DNA from: Acanthaster planci
Lineage: Eukaryota > Echinodermata > Asteroidea > Valvatida > Acanthasteridae
Length of the DNA stretch: 64,000 nucleotides
Assembly: GCF_001949145.1 (NCBI RefSeq)
Contig: NW_019091402.1
Span: 620,134 to 684,133, forward strand
Reading direction: 5' to 3'
The notes under the pieces are model-generated. The model made no database searches. It had not been told where the DNA came from and saw nothing but the letters and a program-made list of their open reading frames with translations. Shown piece by piece: positions 23,639 through 34,647 of this stretch. How positions within the stretch are numbered: position 1 is the first letter of the stretch; every line of letters begins with the position of its first letter. Made by a program: the position numbers and the translations under genes.

Positions 23639-26600
23639 CTGCATGCACAAAGACAAAATGAAAAGAACAGTCACAATGATGCCTCATTGAAGTTAACCCT
23701 TCAAAATTACACCGGCACTACTTTCATGAAACAATTAAGGAAGCGAATTTTCTTAGCAATGGGACAATTCCTCTTTTCCTGACTGCCAAAAGTAGTGTCA
23801 TGTTTTCTAGGGATTGTCTATTTGTTTGCCAAGATGTACTATTGCTCAGGCCGACCAAAGGATGGTCCAGTCCACCCTTTGTATATTTTTAAAAGATCTT
23901 GTATTTTAAGATACATTGCTGAGGCAACAAAATTGAGATGAGGCCAGGTCCATTAATGAACTGAGTTGAAAGAATCTCCTGAGATCAGGTCGGTGCAACG
24001 TAAGATAAAAAGTGTATTTAAAAACTAAATACCATTCTAAAATTGTTAAGCATATTATTTCATTATGGAATTAACATTATTAGCTCAAAGATTAGCAAAT
24101 TGAATCCACCCACATCATTTTCCGTTTTTTCTATTTGGAAGATGTTATCGGTAATTCTGTTTTTAACGCTATCACTTTCCCAATCAGAACGTATGTGCGT
24201 GTAGTGAGTCGTTGGTCACGTAATCGACCATTTTGATCAATCAATCAATGTGTTTTCGGTAACTCTGCATGCCTGGGTTTTCCCTCACGCATCAGCACGT
24301 CGGAGATCTCTGAGCTGCCTTCAGGGGAAGAAAGAAGGCCTGACAAGAAAACAAAAAAGTACTCGAACCGTTTCAGGTCAAGTCTGGGAAAACATTTGGA
24401 ATTGCAGGGGGAGCACTTGATCGTGGGCACTTATGGTGTTGGAGTGGGAATGGAGTAGCTGGTTTGGCGGATGTCAGGACCGGCTTGATCGCTCGAGGGG
24501 CGGTCCTTACATACATCAGGCATCAAGATGCGTCATGATTCATTCAGTCTCTTGGAGATGGAAATATGTATGGCAAATAGAAGGCAGGGGTGATTAAATT
24601 ATTATCTACTGTGGGTTTTTTTTCCTGCTATTGTGAGGAATACTTTGCTCAAACACTGGCAAAGAAAATCGATTCTGAATTGTACAGTCATTGTGTGTTC
24701 AGTCAAAGTAGTTGCGAAATTGAGTTAGAAACGTGGTATGTCTGCGCCTTAAGTGTGTTGTTTTTATTCTTTATTTTCTTGAAAAACAAACAAAGAAGAA
24801 ATCAGCATCTCCAGAAAAGGAATTTATGCGGGCGGTTGGGGTGTTTGTACGTACAATACTGTGCTACGATATAGCTATTCATTTTAAATGCCTGAAATCT
24901 GGAAAGGCTTTTTATAAGGTCATTGCAGCGCCAACGAAGAAGTACTTAAGCGGTTTTGCTGTGGGAGAAATGCATCATTCAAATGGTAGGGCGGCAGCGT
25001 AAATAACCAAACTACCGATGTACCCCTCGGGGTAAACAATAATTTCCCTATATGGTGACAACTGACCCCGATTCAAGTGCTAGACGAGCAAATCGTCTTG
25101 CAGCTCGCAGCTATGTTCAGTTTGCCATGAAACTTCCATATTTTTGAGAAATACGTCTACTATTGCTTACATTACATTTTGCACTACATGTGCCCAATCC
25201 TTTTTTTTCTAAAGAGTACATCGATTTCCATTACATCATTTTATTCCAAGGCGCTAAAATCACGCTTTAAACGACCAACATCCCACAGGTCCAAACCTTG
25301 GACCATTGCATTGATTTCCAGCAAAATATGTTATGATTATTCCCAAAAGCGTCACCTGGTGATGCGTTTTATAACGACCAAAGCGACATCAAACCAGTCT
25401 AAAAAGTGAAATATTCCAGCTATTCTGCCGTCTTCAACTTGCTTATGGATGAGGCGAGTCTAATGTTGTTGGGTGTCCCTCACCGTCTGAGAGATTTTTG
25501 TAAATTCTCTCTACGCGTCGGGCCGGAGGAAGGAGCAATGTTTCTGTTTTATCCGGCTGATTAGGCCCACGCCAGCCACCTGTCCCGACTATTGATCCAT
25601 CCTGGGTCCTTACGCATCTGTCTTATTTGGTTATGCCGGTCCACGTGATCGCCCCCTTTGCTCCTTGATGTAAGCTTGGGTGTTATGCGGGAGGGAAAAA
25701 ACGACGATTTTGGGCGCAAATGAGTGAAGTGTCTCAGGAGAGGGTGCTGAAATTTAGCTATTTGGATGTGAAACGTCGGAGTGAATTTTTGCGTCTTTTT
25801 AATGTAAATATTTATGATTGTGTCCTGTAATGAAACACCCTAACCAGAGTAAAATTGCTTGTTTTAATGTAACCTCTAAGGCAGAAGTTTTAACAAAAGT
25901 AAAATACAAGATATCAAAGATTCTCCCAAACTAAATAGTTGATTTTAAACTGTATTAGTCAGACTGAATTTTCTTTCCAACCCTGTATTGCAGAACCGCA
26001 ATCAATCGATTATTCGCATTCGATCGATATTCGCACTCATCCCATCGAAGATCCAGCAACATTGTGCCCAGGGCTGGGTCACTTATGGATGCATTAATTC
26101 AGTGATTAGAGGGAGTCCGCAGAATCCACCTGCCAAGTGACCAACCAAGACCTAACTAAATGCAATTCAATTTACGGGCTAGGTCAACTCTTACCATACC
26201 AGTGTCTGGCTATAAAGTTTTGCATGTACGCCAATCTGATGTTAAGATTCCTAGCTTTTACTGTAAAGATCAGACAGAGTGTTCAGGGATGAAATTAGAA
26301 ATGCCTCAGTTTTTCTTCTGTACACACACACCCCGCTTCACGAAACATCAAAATGTGCTTTTAAGAACCATGTCCATTAGGAGCCAAAAAGGATAATCAG
26401 ATGAAAGGTGCCTGGCATAATCAGTCAAGGACAACATCTTCAGCCACTCAGGCGAAAGCGAGAAATCAAACTAATTAACCACTTGCCCGCTTCACTTGGA
26501 CCTTGTCGCAACAGAAAACTCCTGCACGACTACCGATCACTTAAAAACAGCCGATAATAAAATTTCACCTGCCGGGATTTCAAAAGAGGGAATCAAAGGA

Positions 26601-29600
26601 AAGAATGACAAGTAACAACACTGAGTAAACAAAGTATTATCGTTTTTGTGTAGTCATGTCTGCTGAGGTAGTATTAGAATATTTTCACTCACGCTGGGAG
26701 CTAATTTCAGGGAAGGTGAAAAAACAAATGAGATATCTTAAGACGTGTATATTGTGCTCCTCGGCAATCAAATGTTCGAGACGTACGAAAGTCCAATGAC
26801 ACGTGTGATATTTCGTCCAGTATTTTAATTTCAGGATATAGACCTACACTACGCCGCCACGAGCGATTTGGCCTATTTATCCAGCCGACATGTATATAGT
26901 ACATACAAATATTTAGGTTTGTCGTTACTGATGTGAGCACAGGACTGTAGAAACTTGAGTCATGATCGTTTATTGAAGCTTGTAAAGAGTTAAGGATCTC
27001 CGTAACAAGAAACACGTAAAAAAAGGTGCTCAACTGACCAAACAGAAATACCCTGTTTTCTACCAAATTGGAGAGAAATAACTTGTTTCCATTTCCCGAT
27101 TAGTGGAAATAATTTGAATGTGGATAGAAACTACCGTTTTTGGTGGTCTTTCCTTGAGTTATTAAAAATGTAAATAATTTTGCAGCAAATTCGAAGCTGT
27201 AAAGATGGGTTTAATTGTCAGATACAAGGCTGAAAATAAGAATAGACTGGTTTTTCTAAGTGGAGATATTCGAAGATATTCTTTCGAAGACATGTTATAA
27301 CTGAGGTACTGTACTTCTGCATGAAAATATCACACGATCTGCATGAAACTATCAATTTCGTTTCTTTATTCCAAACTTCTGTCCATTTTCCCCGTCAAAC
27401 AATAAGATAATTAGGAATTTCGTATAATGCTGTGCATGCACAAAAGAATACGGCATTTCAGAACATGTTTTTAGTCGCTGTGTCTTCAGCTATAGTAAAT
27501 CTCAGAATATTTTAAGATCGCAAAGCAGGTTTCTTTGGGTATTAGGATGTGAAGATGAAGGTGAGCACTTAAGTCCAGAAGGATTTTCATGCAGAATATA
27601 TGACGGAGAAGTTCATTTCATTGTGAACGCATAAGCATGATTGAAGCAAAGAGTAAAATGGCTTCTCTTCAATTTTTTTATTAATTCTCCTACATTCTCC
27701 GATCCGACATAGGACGCAGTGCTGGGTACCATCAGACTACCGAAAACATCTCTCGACTTCACTGCTTTATATGGTCTGGATTCCGATAAGTGCCTTGGAA
27801 TTATGGAGATAAATCGCGCAGTTAAGCCGGCACTTTATAGATTTACCCGCCATGGAATCCTAGATCGTCTTTTATTAATGGACGGAAGTTGGCGCTCGCT
27901 CGCCCTGATATCTGTCGATTTCTTTCCCATCCATTCCCGTGTCCAACTCTTGTTTCTTGTACCGTGCTCCATAATCGTCTTTCGCCTGCTTTTCGAGTAA
28001 TTCTGCAGCCGTTAGTTTTATCTTGAGGTAGAGAAGGTCAATTAGCAGCAGCGTGGAGAAGCAACGGCCTCCGCTCTCCCCGAATATGGAGATTGCAAGT
28101 TTTCTAAATCGTGATTGTGTCTACACGCCAGACACCTGAGTCAACACAGCGCCGTGGTGATTGGTTGTTTTCCTATCGAGTCCGTTCAGAGACTCTCGAT
28201 TTTTTCCGTCTTACATTGAAGAATTGATCGCCTCTCTGTCTAAAATGTGGCCAGCAAGCGGACAGGAGATTGAATTGACTTGTCTTATTCCTCAATTGCT
28301 AAGAAATGTTCTTTTACATTTCCATGAAATTTTATCACTGCAATTTGCAAATAGCTTCTGAAAATAAAAACGATGCTGAAAAAGGCTATAACGAAAGTTA
28401 ACTGATAAAAATGATTTCACTATTTTATGTATCGTAAACCAGACTAAAAACAGCTCTATCAACTTCTGTTTTATTGGGGACAAGACTGCACTATAGTTTC
28501 CTCATTATCACTTTGCTACACAAAAATGTACTACACTCCACACAGTAGCCAAATTAAATGTCTGATATTTATAATTTATTTTTTTATTATAATTAGCTTT
28601 ACGATCATAAAGCAAAAATGGTACCGTAAGCTGAATTCGTTTTGCTTCTTGGAATGCCATCTATTGAGAAACCTTAAAACTTCCAGATTAAAATCTTCTT
28701 TCTTGGTTAGTTTTCTAGGGAGTGATTTCACAAAGATTAGAGGCGGAAGAACTGAATTTTCTGTTGAGTATTTCCCACAGGGACAAGTAAACAAATGAAT
28801 CTCTCCATCAAAATGATGCATGTCGATGTAGCATTCTCCGGCGATTAATGCAATTAAGTCAATGATGATTTGATTTGTACTGACGTCATCAAAGATGAAG
28901 GTGGCCTTTGTGATGGCGCCTCCAGATGTAATGGGAGGGATAAGGAGCAGCTTCGTTGAGGAGATTTTGTTTTGTTGTTTTTTGTTTGCTTTCCTTTGTT
29001 TTTTGTTTGTTTTGTTTTGTTGGGGGGTTAATTTATTTATTTATTTATTTATTTTGTGCTTGTTTGTTTCTGGTTTTTTTTAACAACAGTTCCGTTCCCC
29101 GTTAACAGTATGTATGTCTCATCTCCTGTGTAACCTTACCCCAAATAGCCCAGAGCCGTCACAAGAATACATACTGACTGAGACGCAGGCAATGACAAAT
29201 TTAACGGATCCAATAATTCCATACTTTTGAGCATCTCCTTTGTCCCCACTGTTCTTCCTGTGCAGACCATTTTGAGGACAAAGATTTCGAAAATTCTTCC
29301 TTCAGTTTGATCTTCAAATACAGGTTCTGTCAATATAAGTCTCGTCGCGCTCTTTATGGAGACGATTTCCCCCTGTCTGTTTCTAACCAGCACGGCACTA
29401 CAGCAATCCCAGGCTCCATATTTCATAAATTAAAGATTGATTTCTCTCCTTAAGCGGCAAAGCTAGAACACGAGGCGTACTCGAGGGTTAGATTAGATAA
29501 ATGCACCTGTGTGTTATAGGTGGTTCCCGATTTTGAAATGGAGGAGAAATGAGAACAGAATTCAAAAGGACGCATGCAAAAGGAAGTAGGCCAACATAAG

Positions 29601-31553
29601 GATTGCAATAAAATACTAAATCGGTACGAAGGTGTCCTTCATGGGTACACGAGGAAGGCTCTCTTCTTTCAAAAATCAATGCTCAGGCATTTCGTATTGA
29701 ACAGCGCGTAAACAAAATATTCGCATGGGAAATAGTTTGATGTTGCATACGCTCATGCAACAGCGTGCAATCCTCCCTGTTCAAAGTTTACTCCTGCTAT
29801 TACTTTTCCCTCTATTTGTGTGGACACGCCCCCTGGATACAGTGTTCACGAGAGGTCATTATGTCCGCAGAAACGGGCATTTGTAATTTACACGGCTCGC
29901 GGATTCGAGAGGGAGTAATTCCGACGAACAGGCTCAGGTGGCAAATCTGCGCGCCAAATTGGTCTGGAAATTGTCAGCAGAATTGAATGCGAAAGAGACG
30001 AACTAAGAGGCGACCGTGTTTTCCTGCCAATTTTATGGTAGGGTAGCCATTCTGTGTGAAGGAAAGTAAATCAGCCAGGCGACGAGATTTTTTTCTTTTC
30101 TAATTGAATCTTCTGGTGAGCTGCCTCTCATTTTGGGCAAAACAGGACCTGCAATGACTCTCGAGGACAAACAGAAAATGTCATTTAGCTGGCACATTCA
30201 GATAAACGCTTTATCGCTCCCAAAGGGGGCGAGAGATTAACAACAGTGCTTATTTCAGCGGCTCGTTCTTACCTACGCTGTACCTGAGGAACCAATTCAA
30301 TAACTTATAAAACATACGGTGTCAGATGGACAACGCATTTTCTCCTCGTAGTTGAAACTGATCGTTTCTCACTTTAGAGAACACGGACGGATGAAATGGC
30401 GGTCCGTTCTGCTCTACATTTAAATTTGTAATAAACATCCGAACAAATCTGTGATTGAGGTCGTGGTTATAGTTGTGCTGCTGCTAGACCAGTTTTTTAT
30501 CACGACTTCCGCAGCGGTAGTCGCTTCATGCATAAAATGGTAACTCATTTTAATAGGAAAAGATCATGTTGAACACTCCAGTGTTTTGGTTTGTCTCAGA
30601 AGCCACCAGTTCGCCTCGTGAGCTATTTTCAAAATTGGATAGAATTTCGTGACTGGTCGATGTCTCCTCCTGTAAATCTGCTGTGACAGCAGTACTGTGA
30701 TTTGCTCGCTGTTTGTCACAGCACGCCTGCTGTAAAAATGTCTTGAGAACGGCGCGTTCGATGTTCTTTCCTGAGGAGGTCTTTCCGGTTAAACCTTAAA
30801 AGGTACACGTATTTGTTAGGTATTAGGCCATGCTCTTATTCATTTTATCCGTCATGATGCATATTTTTACAACTGCACTGTACGCTGGTCGATTGGTCGT
30901 GGCGAGTATAATCGCTGTCATTATAAACTTACTTAATTTTACAGGGAAAAGTGTCCCATTCGCAACCAATCGCTTCAAATCCATCAAAACTTGCTATTGC
31001 TACAGATAAGGACGGATACTTACACTGTTAATCATAAAACTCTCGGTGTGTATCAAAGGCACTTGAAATCACCACACATACCTGTCATTTTACTCTCAAT
31101 GATATTGTAAAAAAATCGTCTTGTGAAAAAAAATCTTTGTTTATTTATTATAGACAAAAACGGAAGTTATAAGCATTAGAAAGTGCTACTTGCCTGTATT
31201 GCATTTGTAACATTCCAGCCGGCATCCCAAGTCGATATCTGCTTCTTGGCGATATTTACATTGCTAGCTTCGCCGTAACTTCTCGCAGCCTGTCCGGCCG
31301 AGGCCACCGGGTTACCAACTGCTGAAACTGCTCCGTTCACTGCTGGGGCCTTGCCGTTCTCGGCCCCTCCGTCCACACCAGTTTCCGGTGTCCGACCCTC
31401 TTCCCCAGAACCTAGCACGGACAGCTCGGTTGAGTCGCATTTCGCAAAGTGGAGGTGCTCCTCATCTGGTTTACCGCGCGGCAGGAGGTTTCCAACGAAG
31501 TGTCGAATTCGCGCTACTGGGGCGCCCAGACCTGGTATTGGAGCGTAACTCAT
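22460..31553 (-). CDS. SLC32A1: Vesicular inhibitory amino acid transporter VGAT/VIAAT
   Basis: Two exons, 31194-31553 and 22460-23638, join at phase 0 to 512 residues plus stop, close to the ~525 of vertebrate VGAT. The protein loads GABA and glycine into synaptic vesicles using the proton gradient. It belongs to the amino acid/auxin permease superfamily and marks inhibitory neurons. The cytosolic N-terminus carries DEEHLHFAKCD, matching the conserved DEEAVGFAHCD of vertebrate VGAT, then WDAGWNVTNAIQ followed by GMFLVALPYAVLHGGYWG in TM1. Later signatures are ELIMTCILY, SYTSHIFLPSLEGSM, ITDNLP, KALLSYPLPFYAAVELLE and IPHFNQLMGLIGSFTG. About ten membrane segments follow TM1. The start ATG at 31553 is chosen because the only upstream in-frame initiator-like codon is GTG. 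The intron is 7.6 kb with a GC donor. Confidence 0.93.
23639..31193 (-). other. VGAT intron, GC-AG type, 7.6 kb
   Basis: No other exon is needed to complete VGAT, and none is recognised inside on either strand. It contains AT-rich DNA, a T-rich (ATTT)n tract at about 29028-29055 and a TGACGTCA palindrome near 28881. Such long first introns often hold neuronal enhancers, but nothing in the sequence alone proves this here. Confidence 0.6.
29028..29055 (+). repeat. (ATTT)n microsatellite
   Basis: About six ATTT units inside a longer T/G-rich low-complexity run starting near 28965, within the VGAT intron. Confidence 0.8.
31194..31553 (-). CDS. SLC32A1: VGAT exon 1: cytosolic N-terminus to start of TM1
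   Basis: 120 codons, from MSYAPIPGLG to the conserved NAIQ. After CAG the donor reads GCAAGTAG, a GC rather than GT site. Only this join yields the family-conserved NAIQGMF. Using the next GT five bases downstream would shift the frame. Confidence 0.88.
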
Positions 31554-31787
31554 GATTTCGCAGACGCCGAGTAACCTCACAAAAAACTGAATGTTTGCTT
31601 TGTCAAAGAGGGAAGCACGGGTTCTTGAGATTGCACTGAGGAGAGGCAGGTGCTATAGTCTCTCACCATGACAACTCATCCGTGCATCAGCCGTGTCGAA
31701 AGAGAACATGCAGTGGATGAGCTGCGTGCTACGCGCGCAATCAGTGCAGAACGGGTTTCCGTGTGAGGGTTTTTCCCTGCGCGCGCG

Positions 31788-31795
31788 TGACGTCA
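31788..31795. promoter_or_regulatory. Full cAMP-response element TGACGTCA in VGAT promoter region
   Basis: The perfect palindromic CRE lies about 235 bases upstream of the VGAT ATG. It is embedded in a GC-rich patch (gcgcgcgcgTGACGTCAcggcg) unlike the AT-rich surroundings. CREB-type factors bind this sequence, so activity-dependent control is a reasonable inference. Confidence 0.45.
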
Positions 31796-33935
31796 CGGCG
31801 AACTTTTATCACATCACGCTCCTTAACTTTTGGTGAACAGCGATGATTTTCATTCGTGGAGCAACCTTGGGGGAAAGAATGGGTCAACTGTATAGGCCAA
31901 ATATCTTTGGTGCACATGTACGTCACAGATAGATGCACACCACGGGTACGTAAGCATATCATAATCAATCAATATCATAATTTATCATAATAGAATACTG
32001 ACTATAGTGATGCATGATTATGATCTAGCCCTAAGATGTCGTCGATGCAAACAGAGTTATCTAATAAACCTCCCACTTATGAAATTTCATATTGTCGCCC
32101 TGCTGTATGTTATACAAATGCGATACGAATGTGGTTGGTTGTATGTTTTATGAAGTGATAAAACACAAAATATGTCTTGCCTGTTTTTATTAACAGACAA
32201 CAACGCACGTCCTACGGAAAATATCCTCTTATGTTGGTCCACTCCACTTTGACCAAATAAATTTCTGTTGCGTTAACGGTTTTGGTGGACAGTGATCAGT
32301 GCTCTGTTCATGGGAAAAAGCATTCTCTTTACAAGCATAAACAGTTCTTTTCAAGCTAAGGATGCACTGGCATCTTCCTAAACCATCCTCCGATTCCATT
32401 TACACACAACCAGATTCATGTAATATTTCCGTTTGCCGAAGGAGAAAAGGGATACGTGTAAAACCCAGGGAGACAAATATCGTTTGATGGAGCGTCTCGT
32501 GCGATCGATGCCGTGGTATTTGGATGGAGCAAGGTAGTGGGTGTGCCGAGCGAAACGCCTTGGCGTCGGTAGGAGCGAACAGATAAAAACACGGGTGCCG
32601 CAGAGGAAGGACGGATCCACATTGATGGATCCGCAATTGAATTAGGACAATTTTCCATTGCTTCCTACGTCTTTAGTTAAGGAAGAGCTGTATACCAACC
32701 TATTGTGGCGTAAATTTATACGGCTGTTACATGAATGTAAAAGTACTAATTGTGTTAGTTGTTGCCGTTGCCAAATTACGGACGCCTCTGATCGCACTTA
32801 CGTACTGTAGAAGCTAGAAATGTTGCGGAAGATTGTGACATGCTGCGTTTTCTTTACTCTGTTTGTCTAATAAAACGCAATGTGACAGGAAACACTGTTA
32901 ACAAACAGTCGCCGTGAGTCATTTTCAGTGGCGCATGCACTTACGCATTTTCCTGTGTCGCCAAGTTGGCAACCAATTTGTCTAATGCATTATTTCTGCA
33001 GCACAATGTTCTGGATGTATGATTGTCACAGCGGAAGTGACAAAATTCTTAACGACTCGTTTCTGTTGCAGTGTAATAACCCATTAAGGTACAGGCGCTA
33101 CAAGGACAAAGTTCAAATCTGAAAGTGGGCCTATGTCAATACTCAATATGACTCTGCTTTGATGTATCTTTCTTCATAAGATAGCTGTAGTTGTTTGAAC
33201 GCGCTTTCTGCTTTTTTCTGCTTTATATGGACATGCATTATTAGTCAATAATACATGCATTTTGCCATTTTCAAATATACACCGAATTTAGGTGCGTTCT
33301 CCTCTTTACGCATGGCTTTTTTATTGGTAGGGTACCGGTACACGAAGCGTCACTAAGGAAAAAAGAAAATCAGCTTCATTTGAGTAAGTAAGCCGTCTGT
33401 AGACTTATTCAAAAATAGAGGTTTGAAAACAAGGCGAATAATCACTAGAGACGGCAGTTTGTATTTAATCGATTGAAATAAAGACCATGACCATCCAGAT
33501 ATTTACGCGAATGTTGAAAAGCCACAAATTAATAGGTCTCGTAAAAGTTATAAATTAAGTTTCAAATCTAGCATTACTGAACAATTCAATATGCCCTATG
33601 ATGCACAACGTGATAGTTATCAAATTACGCAACAAATCCTGCAAATTTTTGGATAAGTGCAATGTCAGTCATTATAATATACAACACACGTAATATCAAC
33701 TTTCGAAATAAAACTAAAAGAAATGCTCATTGTTTTCACTAAATCTTAATATTGATCCAAGCTATTCATGTTGGTTTTCCAAGAGAATGTCATATACCTT
33801 GGTAACAAATCTTGCAGTTTTGGTTTCAGTAGTCTCAAAAGGAAAACAATCGAAGGATGTACCTTCATCAGCAGTTCAGTAGTCATTCGTTAGATTCGCT
33901 AAAGCATTATTTTAACAGATATTAGAATGAAAGCT

Positions 33936-33941
33936 TTTATT
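33936..33941 (-). terminator. Candidate R-spondin polyadenylation signal
   Basis: AATAAA on the minus strand about 470 bases past the R-spondin stop. It is plausible but not unique. Confidence 0.25.
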
Positions 33942-34408
33942 ATGAATTCGCATGGCGATAGAAAAGCATGCTTTTTAGACAAATTTCATCTACGTTTAGA
34001 GAGAACAGTGATGCAATGACTGTTAAATTTCATGTTGTTTGCTTCTCAAAATATTAAAGATATGGACAAGTACACAACCAGTTCCCTAGACTGGGTGACT
34101 AGACTAGACTGGTGACGGGTCGACTGACACAAGCATACGAGCATATGATAGGCGAATAACGCACGTTTCGTTTATGTATTCATGATAACTGTCACATTGG
34201 AAGGAATATCCTACCAGCCCTCCGACTTGATAGATCGATCGTACTTGAAAACTGGAACGTGAAAGCAGTTGTCAACACGATATGGCCTGTCAAACATGGC
34301 CAAAATCGTGCGTTGTCTGCCTCACAGCTGTGGCGCAGGTTTTCAACAATAGCGCCCTCTTGGGTTCCTTCTATCCATTACACACTGACGAATTGGATTC
34401 GCACCGCA

Positions 34409-34647
34409 TCATATCGACAGCAAGTCTGTCGGTAAATCTTGTGAAATCTTTCTAGAGCTCCCCTTGTCGGTGATGGGCCGCGAGACCATAGTTCTTTCAG
34501 TCGTAGAGTCGCCCCCTTCGGATGTCGATAGAGCACGGGTGCGCGTGCGCGTTTTGCGGGTGCGGTCCCTCCGCCGAGTTTTTCTTCGTCTGTTCTTTCT
34601 TCTGTTCTTCCCGTTCTTTTTGGTCGACTGTGGATTGACTTCGTCAC
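34409..34647 (-). CDS. RSPO: R-spondin exon 6: basic C-terminal tail
   Basis: Read at phase 1 it gives KKNGKNRRKNRRRKTRRRD followed by a Thr/Arg/Ser-rich end and TGA. The frame with a longer uninterrupted open reading is not the spliced one. The basic tail fits heparan-sulfate binding in this family. Confidence 0.85.

Larger units (their letters stand above)
31554..34408. other. VGAT 5' flank and R-spondin 3' flank
   Basis: Contains the GC-rich VGAT promoter region near 31.6-31.8 kb and, at the right end, the R-spondin 3' UTR. The short overlapping frames near 32378-32658 lack any domain. Confidence 0.45.

Noticed and set aside
25743-25751. Half of an NRSE/RE1 site (GGTGCTGAA) in the VGAT intron
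   Set aside because: The other half does not match at a valid spacing, and a 9-mer is expected by chance in a 7.6-kb intron.
26664-26673. let-7-like seed TGAGGTAGTA
   Set aside because: Only the first ten bases match, the rest of the mature sequence does not, and no hairpin with a complementary arm is visible.
34412-34647. Alternative longer frame in the last R-spondin exon
   Set aside because: Splicing at phase 1 forces a different frame, which yields the expected basic tail and closes at a TGA with total length divisible by three.
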